Shown here piece after piece: positions 1-8,261 of a DNA stretch of 21,499 nt; the first letter of the stretch is position 1; each line of letters opens with the position of its first letter. Source of the stretch: a virus; the IMG/VR virus record IMGVR_UViG_3300021165_002854, positions 1 to 21,499 of that record. One strand, written 5' to 3'. Below the pieces are notes generated by a model, which worked only from the letters and a program-made list of their open reading frames with translations, searched no databases and was not told the DNA's origin. Both the position numbers and the translations under genes were made by a program.

Positions 1-3000
1 AAAATAACCAATGCTAAAATAGATGATAAGGCAATTGACTTAAGTGATTCAAGAATTTGGGATATGTCAGGAGAGTATTTAGAATCTGCTAAAGATGCAA
101 TAATTGCTCCAATTACTACGGTATATAATTTTTTAAATTATACTTATCAACTTATAAATCCATTTAATGATGGAGAAAATCAACCTACTGAACTACAAAA
201 AAATAATGATACAGCTAACACAACTATAGGATATTCATCTTATAATGGACTTAACTATGAAATATCAATAAAAAGAAATCTATGGGCTTATTCAAATCAA
301 AAAAATATAGTAAGCTCTTACGGTAGTATTGCTAATGTGGGATTCCTAACGTATACTAATGCAGCTTATGAGTACGTAGAAACAGCAGATTTTACAAGAA
401 TGCTTATAAGTTGTTTAAATAATCTTGATAATGAATATGATATAATTAATATAAAAGTAAGACCGCTAGACACAAAAACTAGTATACAACTTAATGTTCC
501 TATTATAAAAACCGTAAAAGTAACTATAGATGAAAAGATAGAAGTCATAGCTGGAACAAAAGTTATCGTAGACGCAAAAATAATTGATCAAAATGTTGAA
601 TTTATTATTCCGGTTACACTAACTTTTAATGATAGTGATTTTATAAAAAGTTTTTCAGTTCCAGAAACAGTAAAACAACCTATAGATTTTATAGGAGACA
701 CTACTAAACAAGGCTTTGTTAAACCTCCCGAACCAGAAACACCTCCAACTCCAGCAGAACCCGCTATAAATTTAGAAGAAGTTCAAACAAGCGAAACTGA
801 AAAATATAAATCAGCTTTTGAAGTATTAGTTAGGACTATACAATTATATTCTTTAGATAATGCGATAGGACAAAATATCGAGATAGATAAAAAAAATATA
901 GAAGTAAATCTATTTAGCGACGCTATTTATTCAGAATTTACAAAAGATCTTTTTTCTGTAGGATTGTTCTCTACTATGTTAGATGTATTTAGAACTCTTA
1001 AAGACGAAAATAAGAACGGAAAGCCTAGTACTCAAATTAATATTGGAACAGAATCTATTAGTTTACAGAAACTATGTGAAGACTATGACGCTGATATGGC
1101 AAGTAAAGGTACTTTAGAAGATAATGATAAAATGCTATTAATTAGAGCTATTTTTGGATTTCATTTCGGACTTCTAGGAAATGTTACTACCGCTTCAAGT
1201 TTATTACAGTATGATGCAGTCGTAGATTATAATAGTTTAATGAAAACTTATGTAGTTCCATATCAATTTAATTCAGGAGTATTAGAAGGAACACAGCTAA
1301 ATCATCCAGTATATCTTCAATTAGGACTAGTAGTTATGATACTAAATCATATTTGTACTCTATATGATAGTAATAATCATGGAAAAATAAATAGACCTAT
1401 TGTTTATTTTGATTATAACAATAAAACTAATCTATGTTTATCTACTCCTAAACATTTATCGACTAATCCTTATGATATATTAATTCCTTTTCAAGGAACT
1501 AATGATGATTTTGCTGATATAATAGAACCATCAACAATAACTACTGGTAAAAATGAAAATGAACCAGAAAGTAGAAGAAGAAAAGTAATAAGACCGCTAA
1601 AAGAAGAAGTATCTGGCTCTTTTTCTAATGTATTTACTCCTAGCAATCCTGATGATTCTGAGGAAGCCGTAAAAGATCGTGTTTCTTTAGGATTGCCGCT
1701 ATTTAAAGTAGGAAATGATCCTAAAGTAGAATCTCATCGTGGAAGAACTATGAATATTCTAGTAAGTGCTGATTATTTATTAAAAATAGTTGGTAGCTAC
1801 ACTAAAAATAATGGATCTGGGGATGTATATGTTCAACAATTTTTAGAGCAAATCTTATATGATATAAATAAGACTTTAGGAGATTTTAACGTATTTAGAT
1901 TAGCTTATGACGATATCGGAAATGCTGCTCGCATAGTAGATGATCAGCTAACTCCAAATATAGAGAAAAATCATATTACTGAAACTAATAAAACTCAATT
2001 ACCTCTTTTTGGACTAGGATCTATAGCTAAAAGCATAGAAATTAGAACCGAAGTTTCAAGTAAGTTATCAAATATGATAGCTATATCTGCTAATGCAGAT
2101 TATAAAAATCAAGCAAATCTATCTAAAAATGCAGATAGCTATGGATTTTATAATTTTGCGTATAGAGATAGGTATCTTCCAAATAGAACAGAATATACTA
2201 GTAGTGTAAATCTTCCAACAGATACTATGATTAGATCTGCTCAACAATTTAATAATGCTATTACTACTTTTTATAGTAATGCTACTCCTTCTAGCACTGC
2301 TGTTGGTCATGCTACAAACTATTACATAGAGAGAATGTCAAAAATAAAAAATGAGTCTCCAGCTACAAGATCATCAGTAATGATTCCTGTAAGTCTTAAT
2401 TTTAGTATTGATGGAATGTCAGGATTTGGAATGGGACATAGTTTTACAGTGTCTGAGCAATTTCTACCTTATACTTATAATCTTAGTTTAACAGATCCAT
2501 ATGGAAATAAAGATCAAGTAAATACAGTAGGATTTGCGATGGTTGGATTAGATCACACTATAGAAAATAATCAATGGTCCACCGCAGTTAGAGCAAATAT
2601 GATCTATTTAAAAAAGAGAAGTGATTTTGAAGCTGAACCACCGAGAGTATTAGAAGCTCCTAGTGCTTTACAAGTTAGAGATGATACTACTACTTCTACG
2701 ACTAACACAAGCACTGAAGCTAAATCTAGTAATTGTGACTCTTGTGAAACTTTTAAGAGTAGATATGATAAGGATAAAGAAGGTGTTAAGGCGAGACAGC
2801 AAGGAACTCAAGTTCCAGCATATAGCTATAACGCATTTAAAACCGTAACTTATAAAGAAAATAACACTATATCAAGTCCTAATAAAAATGTAGGAGGAAT
2901 GAAAAGTATTCTTGGAGTAGTAATTCATCATTCAGCTGGAAATCTACAATCAGACATATCAGTTATGAAAACTGGTAATTCAAATGGTAAAGTTTCTTAT

Positions 3001-3402
3001 CATACATTAGTAGCAAAAGATGGAACTAGATATAATTTTGTTTCTGAAAATGATCAAGCTTGGCACGCTGGATGTTCTTATTTTGAGCATAAAGACTTGC
3101 CTAATGGTTTTGTATGTAATGATGTTAATTCTTATTTTTTAGGAATTGCAGTTGAAGGAGCTCCTAATTATGTAGGAACAGGTGGAACTAGCACTATTAC
3201 AGCGATAGAAATAGATTCTGTTGCTAAATGGATAGTAGAAAAAATTAAAAAATATAATATGCCTGATGATCTGTCTACTATAATTACTCATGGAACTGTT
3301 TCATGTTTTAGAACTACAAACACAAAAGATGATGTAGTTAAGAGTGTAGAAAAAGCAATAAAAGCTAGAATTAGACAGTTATTACCGCCAAAGAAAAAGT
3401 AA
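1..3402 (+). CDS. Large virion protein with C-terminal N-acetylmuramoyl-L-alanine amidase domain (5' end outside window)
   Basis: The frame is open from base 1, so the gene probably starts upstream; the first in-window ATG is at 64, and the numbering below counts from it. At least 1,112 residues. Residues about 1-930 match no family I recognise; they include a Pro-rich linker (about 220-234) and are rich in Asn, Thr and Ser, as in tail or baseplate proteins. Residues about 945-1095 look like an Amidase_2/PGRP domain related to T7 lysozyme: IHHSAG with H955 (counterpart of T7 H17), SYH with Y979, WHAG at 1000-1003, and THGTVSC giving H1076 and C1081 as the other zinc ligands. The family cleaves the amide bond between MurNAc and L-Ala in peptidoglycan. 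Fusion to a very large protein beside another virion-type gene suggests a virion-borne hydrolase used at entry rather than a free endolysin. The amidase call is firm; the structural role is inferred. The tail is basic (PPKKK). Confidence 0.82.
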   Translation, partial: KITNAKIDDKAIDLSDSRIWDMSGEYLESAKDAIIAPITTVYNFLNYTYQLINPFNDGENQPTELQKNNDTANTTIGYSSYNGLNYEISIKRNLWAYSNQKNIVSSYGSIANVGFLTYTNAAYEYVETADFTRMLISCLNNLDNEYDIINIKVRPLDTKTSIQLNVPIIKTVKVTIDEKIEVIAGTKVIVDAKIIDQNVEFIIPVTLTFNDSDFIKSFSVPETVKQPIDFIGDTTKQGFVKPPEPETPPTPAEPAINLEEVQTSETEKYKSAFEVLVRTIQLYSLDNAIGQNIEIDKKNIEVNLFSDAIYSEFTKDLFSVGLFSTMLDVFRTLKDENKNGKPSTQINIGTESISLQKLCEDYDADMASKGTLEDNDKMLLIRAIFGFHFGLLGNVTTASSLLQYDAVVDYNSLMKTYVVPYQFNSGVLEGTQLNHPVYLQLGLVVMILNHICTLYDSNNHGKINRPIVYFDYNNKTNLCLSTPKHLSTNPYDILIPFQGTNDDFADIIEPSTITTGKNENEPESRRRKVIRPLKEEVSGSFSNVFTPSNPDDSEEAVKDRVSLGLPLFKVGNDPKVESHRGRTMNILVSADYLLKIVGSYTKNNGSGDVYVQQFLEQILYDINKTLGDFNVFRLAYDDIGNAARIVDDQLTPNIEKNHITETNKTQLPLFGLGSIAKSIEIRTEVSSKLSNMIAISANADYKNQANLSKNADSYGFYNFAYRDRYLPNRTEYTSSVNLPTDTMIRSAQQFNNAITTFYSNATPSSTAVGHATNYYIERMSKIKNESPATRSSVMIPVSLNFSIDGMSGFGMGHSFTVSEQFLPYTYNLSLTDPYGNKDQVNTVGFAMVGLDHTIENNQWSTAVRANMIYLKKRSDFEAEPPRVLEAPSALQVRDDTTTSTTNTSTEAKSSNCDSCETFKSRYDKDKEGVKARQQGTQVPAYSYNAFKTVTYKENNTISSPNKNVGGMKSILGVVIHHSAGNLQSDISVMKTGNSNGKVSYHTLVAKDGTRYNFVSENDQAWHAGCSYFEHKDLPNGFVCNDVNSYFLGIAVEGAPNYVGTGGTSTITAIEIDSVAKWIVEKIKKYNMPDDLSTIITHGTVSCFRTTNTKDDVVKSVEKAIKARIRQLLPPKKK

Positions 3403-3428
3403 TAAAAGCTAGAATTAAACAATTATTA
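3357..3428 (+). repeat. 28-bp imperfect direct repeat across the stop codon of the amidase gene
   Basis: Bases 3357-3384 (last codons of the amidase gene) and 3401-3428 (starting inside its stop codon) match at 26 of 28 positions, 44 bases apart. The second copy is out of frame and non-coding. It looks like a short tandem duplication that displaced the following gene. Confidence 0.85.
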
Positions 3429-3435
3429 TAATGCT

Positions 3436-4083
3436 ATGTTAAGATATTATCCTTCATTTAGAGTAAAAACAAATCTTACTACTAATGGTAATGAATACAA
3501 AAATTCTTCTGGTCCTTACAAAGGAAAGTATTATATTACTTATAACGGCAAAGCTTTTACTGGTTCTAATCCAATAATTGGACCTAATGAAGAATTAAGT
3601 CGAATAGTAAAAAATGAAACTAGCGATCTACAATCTAATGAAGGATTAGTTGTTTCTAATAATAATTTAAATTTAAATTCTATACCTTTACAATTAAGAA
3701 ATAATATTGCTAAAAATACCAGATCTGGAGCGCCAGTTTCTTATTTTCCTTTTGCAATAGAATCTGATTATAAAAAAGGATATCTGCTAAGATCATTTAT
3801 AAAAAGAGTAAATGATAAAGGATTTGTAATTGAGATCTCAAATCAAGAATATGATAATTTTAGTAATGGTACCGTAAACTACGATGTATCAGATTATTTA
3901 ATTCTTCAGATTTTATGGAAAATCACAGGTCCATTAAATACTATAAGAATAGATCAATATAATACTAGAGTTGGCATAATAGACACTAATAAAAGATTAG
4001 TCGAAAATGGTAATAAAACTTTTTTAGGAATCACTGATTTTATTGGCGGAGAATACACAAAATTTGCTAGACCAACACTTTAA
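3436..4083 (+). CDS. Hypothetical protein, probably virion-associated
   Basis: 215 aa, no family recognised with confidence. The N-terminal third contains a short segment around residues 27-50 with the pattern PYKGKYYITYNGKAFTG followed by NP and GPNEEL. I associate this kind of segment with structural proteins of large phages; that is memory of similar sequences, not a search result. No signal peptide or membrane segment is visible, and there are no Cys residues. The gene follows the amidase-bearing virion gene after 33 bases. The ATG at 3436 was chosen because the earlier ATG at 3431 reaches a stop after three codons. No Shine-Dalgarno sequence is present. Confidence 0.7.
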   Translation: MLRYYPSFRVKTNLTTNGNEYKNSSGPYKGKYYITYNGKAFTGSNPIIGPNEELSRIVKNETSDLQSNEGLVVSNNNLNLNSIPLQLRNNIAKNTRSGAPVSYFPFAIESDYKKGYLLRSFIKRVNDKGFVIEISNQEYDNFSNGTVNYDVSDYLILQILWKITGPLNTIRIDQYNTRVGIIDTNKRLVENGNKTFLGITDFIGGEYTKFARPTL

Positions 4084-4114
4084 ATATATATAATGATATG
4101 TAAATAAATTGATA

Positions 4115-4122
4115 TATATTTG
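4115..4122 (+). promoter_or_regulatory. Possible promoter -7 element TATATTTG
   Basis: TATATTTG fits the Bacteroidetes -7 consensus TAnnTTTG and lies 18 bases before the ATG of the small polymerase gene, in a 57-base gap. No convincing -33 TTTG/TTG is seen at the usual spacing, and the region is so AT-rich that chance matches are likely. Confidence 0.35.
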
Positions 4123-4140
4123 TTTTAATAAAGGTTGTAA

Positions 4141-5442
4141 ATGTACTATATAATAGAAAAACAAGAACAGTTAGAAAAACTGCAGTGTAGTGACTCTGCA
4201 TTTATTCATTTGATTACTTCTAATCCAAGTTATCATCCTAAATTGGCTAGACCAAGTTTAGTGTATTATAATAATGGAGATAAAGGTTATATATTTGCTA
4301 TAGAACATTGCGAAAGCTTCTCATTAGGCATACAATACATAGAAGACTTTTTAAATAAACACACTAAGATCTATTTACTAGATAAAAAAAGTCATTCTTA
4401 TCATCTTAATCTGCCAAAAGCGATAGATTTAAACTTAGTATCTATAGATTCTACAAATACAGTAAAAGAGTTTAATTGTGATACTCAATTTCATAAGTCA
4501 TTTTATCAAAATAAATTAAATTTATCTAATATAGATTGCATAATTCCTATTGCAAAACATTATGAAAAATGTGAATGTCTATATGATCAAGTAAAATATC
4601 TTATAGGATTAGAAAAAGATACAATATCACAAGAGGACAGCATCCTAAACGCATATAAGACTGTTGAGCAGAGCGGAATTAAAGTAAAAGAAGAATACAT
4701 AAGAGAAGTATATGGCTTGCAAAACAGCGCGGGTGTGATTGATAATGGCATTATTTATTCAAATTACAATCTTTATAATACTACGGCAAGACCAACAAAT
4801 TCATTTAAAGGAATTAATTTTTTAGCAATACCTAAAGAAGGAGATTATAGAAAATGTTTTATTCCAAAAAATGATTATTTTGTAGAGTTTGACTTTGATT
4901 CTTATCACTTAAGACTAATTTCTAAACTTATTGGATTTGAAGATCAACAAGAGTCTTTACATCGATATTTAGGAAGACTTTATTATGATAAACAAGAATT
5001 AACTGATGAAGAATACAAGCAATCAAAAATAATAACATTTAGACAGCTTTATGGCGGAGTAGAAGATCAGTATAAGCACATAGATTATTTTTCTAAAATA
5101 GAAGATTATGCTAATTTACAATGGAAAAAATATAAAGCAGATCAATCATATATACTTCCTACTGGAAGAATCTTAAATAAGCATAGTTCTATTACTAAAT
5201 ACAAGCTATTTAATTATATTTTACAGAATTTAGAGACTAAAACAAATGTTCAAAAGATATTAAGACTAAATCAATATTTATCAAACAAAAAAACAAAGCT
5301 AGTCTTAATCACTTATGATGCTTTTTTAATAGATTTCTCTATATCAGATGATAAACAGACTTTAATTGACATAAAAAGCTTACTACAAGAAGATGGATTT
5401 CCAGTAAATCATAAATACGGTACAGATTACTCATTTTCTTAA
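4141..5442 (+). CDS. Small divergent family A DNA polymerase-like protein (second PolA homologue)
   Basis: 433 aa. The C-terminal half carries the polymerase motifs of family A in order. Residues 214-231 (TTAR...NFLAIP) parallel the TGRLSS...LQNIP region of E. coli Pol I, with R217 equivalent to R668. Motif A is DFDSYHLRL at 251-259: D251 matches D705, R258 matches R712, but H256 replaces E710. Motif B is K296...F300...Y304-G305, matching K758, F762, Y766 and G767. Motif C is TYDA at 391-394: D393 matches D882, and Ala replaces E883. Both metal-binding aspartates are thus kept. The N-terminal 190 residues show no clear 3'-5' exonuclease motifs, and the protein is much shorter than Pol I (928 aa) or the other polymerase here (767 aa). 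It sits between virion genes and an unknown gene, away from the replication cassette. It could be a specialised gap-filling or primer-extending polymerase; activity and role are unknown. Confidence 0.78.
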   Translation: MYYIIEKQEQLEKLQCSDSAFIHLITSNPSYHPKLARPSLVYYNNGDKGYIFAIEHCESFSLGIQYIEDFLNKHTKIYLLDKKSHSYHLNLPKAIDLNLVSIDSTNTVKEFNCDTQFHKSFYQNKLNLSNIDCIIPIAKHYEKCECLYDQVKYLIGLEKDTISQEDSILNAYKTVEQSGIKVKEEYIREVYGLQNSAGVIDNGIIYSNYNLYNTTARPTNSFKGINFLAIPKEGDYRKCFIPKNDYFVEFDFDSYHLRLISKLIGFEDQQESLHRYLGRLYYDKQELTDEEYKQSKIITFRQLYGGVEDQYKHIDYFSKIEDYANLQWKKYKADQSYILPTGRILNKHSSITKYKLFNYILQNLETKTNVQKILRLNQYLSNKKTKLVLITYDAFLIDFSISDDKQTLIDIKSLLQEDGFPVNHKYGTDYSFS

Positions 5443-5450
5443 TATTACAA

Positions 5451-5460
5451 ATATTTATAA
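5451..5460 (+). promoter_or_regulatory. Possible promoter motif ATATTTATAA
   Basis: An ATATTTAT-type motif 18 bases before the ATG at 5478. Similar motifs precede the genes at 10727, 16593 and 19267 at short distances. Evidence is recurrence only, in an AT-rich background. Confidence 0.3.
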
Positions 5461-5477
5461 CTACAAAAATATAGGTT

Positions 5478-5906
5478 ATGGAAGATCAAAAAATAATTAA
5501 ATTAACACAAGACTCTCTAATGAATCGACTATTTTGTAGTTTTTCGAGTAAAGAAGGGTTGGACGACAGATTAAACGAAATAATTAGGGAATATAAGATA
5601 CTCTATAATAAAATATTTGTTTTATCTTCCCCAGAATCTGAAGAATATCTATGTACTTATAATATAGAAGTAGAAGGACCAACCACTAAGATATTAAACA
5701 ATACAATACTTTTACACCGTAAAAAAGAAACTAATACACTTTACACTATTAATGCATTAAATTGTGTAATAAAATCTAAAAATAATGGTGTATTAGATAA
5801 TTCTTATCCAATAGATTGGATTGAGTATAAAAACTCAGTATTACTCACTCAAGGCGATAGTTTAAGAAAACTAAACACTATGATTCACAAAATAGTGAAC
5901 TTGTAA
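5478..5906 (+). CDS. Hypothetical protein
   Basis: 142 aa, not recognised. Mixed alpha/beta composition with no membrane segment. The C-terminal half has a block around residues 80-115 (HRKKETNTLYTINALN, later DWIEYKN) that looks conserved-domain-like. It was compared by eye with the T4 RegA translational repressor, and no convincing match was found. The start context is 'ataggttATG', without a Shine-Dalgarno sequence. It follows the small polymerase gene by 35 bases and precedes the leader-bearing 103-aa gene by 18 bases, so the three are probably co-transcribed. Confidence 0.7.
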   Translation: MEDQKIIKLTQDSLMNRLFCSFSSKEGLDDRLNEIIREYKILYNKIFVLSSPESEEYLCTYNIEVEGPTTKILNNTILLHRKKETNTLYTINALNCVIKSKNNGVLDNSYPIDWIEYKNSVLLTQGDSLRKLNTMIHKIVNL

Positions 5907-5924
5907 TAATTATAATAAAAAAAA

Positions 5925-6236
5925 ATGAAAAGACAATTAAATGAAGTAAAAAAGCTACAGAAGATAGCTGGATTATTAAAAGAAGAAGAAAATCTTGAAT
6001 CAAGTAGAATAGAATCAAAACTAATGTCAACAATAAAAGGTCAATCTAATGATATGTCCTTTTTAAGAGGAGTAAGCGATCAAGAGTTTGTAGCCGCTCT
6101 AGAAAAGTTAGGAGAAGATTATGAAGTAGAAGACAGCGATATGGGCACACAATACTATATAGGAGAAGAAGGCGATGGTATTATTTTTGTAAATGACGAA
6201 GGAAATTGGCGCGCTGGTGATTGGCATGTAGCTTAA
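5925..6236 (+). CDS. Small acidic protein with shared N-terminal leader (putative packaged protein)
   Basis: 103 aa. Residues 4-18 (QLNEVKKLQKIAGLL) are identical except at one position to residues 4-18 of the 330-aa protein at 19267. Both proteins continue x-E, giving an L-x-E site ending at residue 20. The rest is acidic and unrelated to the other protein. In T4, internal head proteins carry a short N-terminal capsid-targeting sequence that the gp21 protease removes after (L/I)-x-E, so a similar role is a reasonable inference. The remainder (residues about 45-103) ends in short beta-like stretches and a Trp-rich tail (GNWRAGDWHVA). It is the last gene before the terminator at 6256. No known domain recognised. 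Confidence 0.75.
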   Translation: MKRQLNEVKKLQKIAGLLKEEENLESSRIESKLMSTIKGQSNDMSFLRGVSDQEFVAALEKLGEDYEVEDSDMGTQYYIGEEGDGIIFVNDEGNWRAGDWHVA

Positions 6237-6255
6237 ATTTATAAAAAATAAAAGG

Positions 6256-6278
6256 CCCTCAATTATGAGGGTTTTTTT
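6256..6278 (+). terminator. Rho-independent terminator
   Basis: A stem CCCTC/GAGGG (6256-6260 with 6267-6271) and a 6-base loop are followed by seven T's. It closes the transcription unit ending with the 103-aa gene. The stem and flanks closely resemble the terminator at 19215. Confidence 0.85.
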
Positions 6279-6280
6279 AT

Positions 6281-6332
6281 CTCACTTGTAAAATAAATTT
6301 TTATATTTCGCAAAAGTTAGTTATATTTGATA
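6281..6332 (+). promoter_or_regulatory. Putative promoter/regulatory block upstream of the SSB gene (shared element, copy 1)
   Basis: It begins with a 20-base element of the form TCACTnnnAAnnTAAATTT that also occurs at 16511 and 20313. It continues with a stretch that stays similar to the block before hsp20: 18 identical bases at 6291-6308 and about 40 of 54 positions overall. It ends with TATATTTG at 6322-6329, an exact fit to the Bacteroidetes TAnnTTTG -7 consensus, 16 bases before the ATG. It lies directly after a terminator, where a new transcript would start. Confidence 0.65.
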
Positions 6333-6345
6333 GATAAAACAGTTT

Positions 6346-7167
6346 ATGATGGATATATCACAGTTGAAACAGAGACTGGCCTCTCTACAGAACCCCAAAG
6401 GCCAGAGTAAAGAAAGATCACAGACTATTTGGCGACCAGGCATCGGTAAACATTCTATTAGGATTGTTCCTTCGGCCTATGACAAGTCTAACCCATTTAA
6501 AGAAATGTATGTGTATTACGAGATTTCAAATCGTATGATGCCAGCATTATCTAACTATGGTGAAGCAGATCCCATTCTTGAGTTTACAAAAAAGCTTAGG
6601 CAATCTTCTGAAAAAGAAAATTGGCAATTAGCTAAAAAGCTTGAACCAAAGATGAGAGTATTTGTTCCTGTCATTGTTCGAGGAGAAGAAGACAAAGGCG
6701 TTCGTCTTTGGGAATTTGGTAAGCAAGTTTACATGGATCTTCTTGCAATCGCAGAAGATGAAGACGTAGGAGATTTTACAGATCCAATTGAAGGACGTGA
6801 TCTTACAGTTGAGACTCAAGGTAAAGAAACCACAGGTCTTATGTATAACACTTCTACTGTAAGGATCAGAACAAAGATCACTCCGCTTACTGATGATGCT
6901 AATAAAGCAAAACTTTGGTTGACTACACAGCCTGATCCTATGACTTTGTTTAAGAAGTTCTCTTATGAGGAAATGAAATCAGCCTTGCTGACTTATTTAA
7001 ACCCAGAAGAAGAAATTAAAGAGAATGCTGATTCAGTAGAAAGCAAAGCACCAGAATCAGATCTTCCTTGGGACAAACCGCAAGAAAAACCAGCTCATAA
7101 CAGTTTTACATTGAGCACTAAGAAGTCAGACTTAGAATCAAAAATTGACGATCTATTCTCTTTATAG
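6346..7167 (+). CDS. 32: gp32-like single-stranded DNA-binding protein
   Basis: 273 aa, close to T4 gp32 (301 aa). A short basic N-terminus is followed by the OB-fold core pattern: KHSIRIVP and NPF at about 35-50, then the DPILEF segment, then PKMRVFVPVIVRGEE and VRLWEFGKQVY at about 100-130. The tail is acidic, with DLPWD and a final DDLFSL, the usual partner-binding tail of phage SSBs. There are no cysteines, so the zinc-finger of T4 gp32 is absent. It coats ssDNA during replication and recombination and works with the adjacent UvsX and helicase. Two adjacent ATGs (6346, 6349) are possible starts. A GC-rich hairpin lies early in the coding region (6376-6405). The first part of the gene uses more GC and more CGN Arg codons than most neighbours, which may reflect high expression. 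Confidence 0.88.
   Translation: MMDISQLKQRLASLQNPKGQSKERSQTIWRPGIGKHSIRIVPSAYDKSNPFKEMYVYYEISNRMMPALSNYGEADPILEFTKKLRQSSEKENWQLAKKLEPKMRVFVPVIVRGEEDKGVRLWEFGKQVYMDLLAIAEDEDVGDFTDPIEGRDLTVETQGKETTGLMYNTSTVRIRTKITPLTDDANKAKLWLTTQPDPMTLFKKFSYEEMKSALLTYLNPEEEIKENADSVESKAPESDLPWDKPQEKPAHNSFTLSTKKSDLESKIDDLFSL
6376..6405 (+). other. GC-rich hairpin in the 5' coding region of the SSB gene
   Basis: CTGGCC at 6376-6381 pairs perfectly with GGCCAG at 6400-6405 around an 18-base loop, 30 bases after the start codon. T4 gp32 represses its own mRNA by binding structured leader RNA, so an autoregulatory role is conceivable but unproven. Confidence 0.4.
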
Positions 7168-7186
7168 TCATTAAAAAAGTTACGAA

Positions 7187-8260
7187 ATGCCAAAAGCAAA
7201 CGAAAGTTTAAACGCAAAGCTGTCTACTGCGATTAATTCAAATTTTAATCTAGACAACTTTAAAAAGTCAAAGAATCTATCTACGACTTCTATTAAGTTC
7301 AAAGATCCTAAATGGATCCCACTTTCAGATGCTTTTAGTGATGGCTTACAAGTACCTGGTATTCCTATTGGACATATCACATTACTTAGAGGTCACTCTG
7401 ACACGGGTAAAACTACGGCCTTACTCGAGGCCGCAGTTTCCTGTCAAAAGATGGGAATTTTACCAGTGTTTATTATCACTGAGATGAAATGGAGTTGGGA
7501 ACATGCAAGACAAATGGGACTTCATTATGAAGAAGTAGCTGATTCTGATGGAGTAGTTCATGATTTTAAAGGTAATTTTATCTTTATTGATCGAGAAAAG
7601 TTAAATTGCATAGAAGACGTATCTGCATTTATAGCTGATATTTTAGATGAGCAGAAAAAAGGAAATCTGCCTTATGATCTTTGTTTCTTTTGGGACTCAG
7701 TAGGATCTATTCCATGTAGAATGAGTATTGAAAAGTCTAGTAATAACAATGAGTGGAACGCTGGAGCTATGTCTCAACAGTTTGGTAATTTTATCAATCA
7801 GCGAATAATCATGTCCAGAAAAGAAAGCCAACCTTATACTAATACTTTAGTTGCAATTAATAAAGTTTGGGTAGCAAAACCTGAAACTATTATGAGTCAA
7901 CCTAAGCTAAACAACAAAGGCGGTAACACAATGTACTTTGATGCTTCTATGGTTATTACATTCGGAAATATTGTTAGTGCTGGAACAAATAAGATTAAGG
8001 CTACTAAAAATGGCAAAGAAGTAGAGTTCGCTAAAAGAACAAAGATTAGTTGTGATAAAAATCATATCACAGGAGTAACTGCTGTAAGCAAGCTTATTAT
8101 GACTGTTCATGGATTTATTAAAGATACTCCAAATGAATTAGAAAAATACAAAAAAGCTCACAGCAGCGAATGGAGTAAAATTTTAGGTAGTGCAACATTT
8201 GATGTAGTTGAAGTAGAAGACTCTACCTCTAACGCAGACATTTTCGACAAAGAAGATTAA
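7187..8260 (+). CDS. uvsX: UvsX/RecA-type recombinase
   Basis: 357 aa. The RecA core has a Walker A loop GHSDTGKTT at 69-77 (K75, T76) and a Walker B strand ending in D170 (CFFWDS). An N-terminal helical region precedes the core, and an acidic tail (VEVEDS...DKED) ends the protein. RecA-family proteins form ATP-dependent filaments on ssDNA and catalyse strand exchange; in T4-like phages UvsX starts recombination-dependent replication on gp32-coated DNA. It lies 19 bases after the SSB gene and one base before the 5' nuclease gene, so co-transcription and coupled translation are likely. The length is close to T4 UvsX (about 390 aa). A short GC-rich hairpin (CGGCC/GGCCG) sits just past the Walker A codons. 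No Shine-Dalgarno sequence. Confidence 0.85.
   Translation: MPKANESLNAKLSTAINSNFNLDNFKKSKNLSTTSIKFKDPKWIPLSDAFSDGLQVPGIPIGHITLLRGHSDTGKTTALLEAAVSCQKMGILPVFIITEMKWSWEHARQMGLHYEEVADSDGVVHDFKGNFIFIDREKLNCIEDVSAFIADILDEQKKGNLPYDLCFFWDSVGSIPCRMSIEKSSNNNEWNAGAMSQQFGNFINQRIIMSRKESQPYTNTLVAINKVWVAKPETIMSQPKLNNKGGNTMYFDASMVITFGNIVSAGTNKIKATKNGKEVEFAKRTKISCDKNHITGVTAVSKLIMTVHGFIKDTPNELEKYKKAHSSEWSKILGSATFDVVEVEDSTSNADIFDKED
7416..7433 (+). other. Short GC-rich hairpin inside uvsX
   Basis: CGGCC at 7416-7420 pairs with GGCCG at 7429-7433 around an 8-base loop, just after the Walker A codons. It is unusual for base composition in this AT-rich window; function unknown. Confidence 0.35.
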
Positions 8261-8261
8261 T

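Noticed and set aside
64-66. ATG at 64 as the true start of the amidase-bearing gene
   Set aside because: The same frame is open back to base 1 with similar composition, and no start signal precedes 64; the gene more likely begins outside the window.
366-2310. Antisense frames of 60-63 aa inside the large virion gene
   Set aside because: Compositional shadows of a clear sense gene; low-complexity Ser/Ile-rich products.
4141-5442. Small polymerase as a decayed or frameshifted copy of the large polA
   Set aside because: The frame is intact over 433 codons, both catalytic Asp residues and the K/F/YG motif are conserved, and its sequence differs widely from the large enzyme, so a recent broken duplicate does not fit.
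5478-5906. RegA-like translational repressor
   Set aside because: Length is similar, but no motif alignment could be made by eye; left as unknown.
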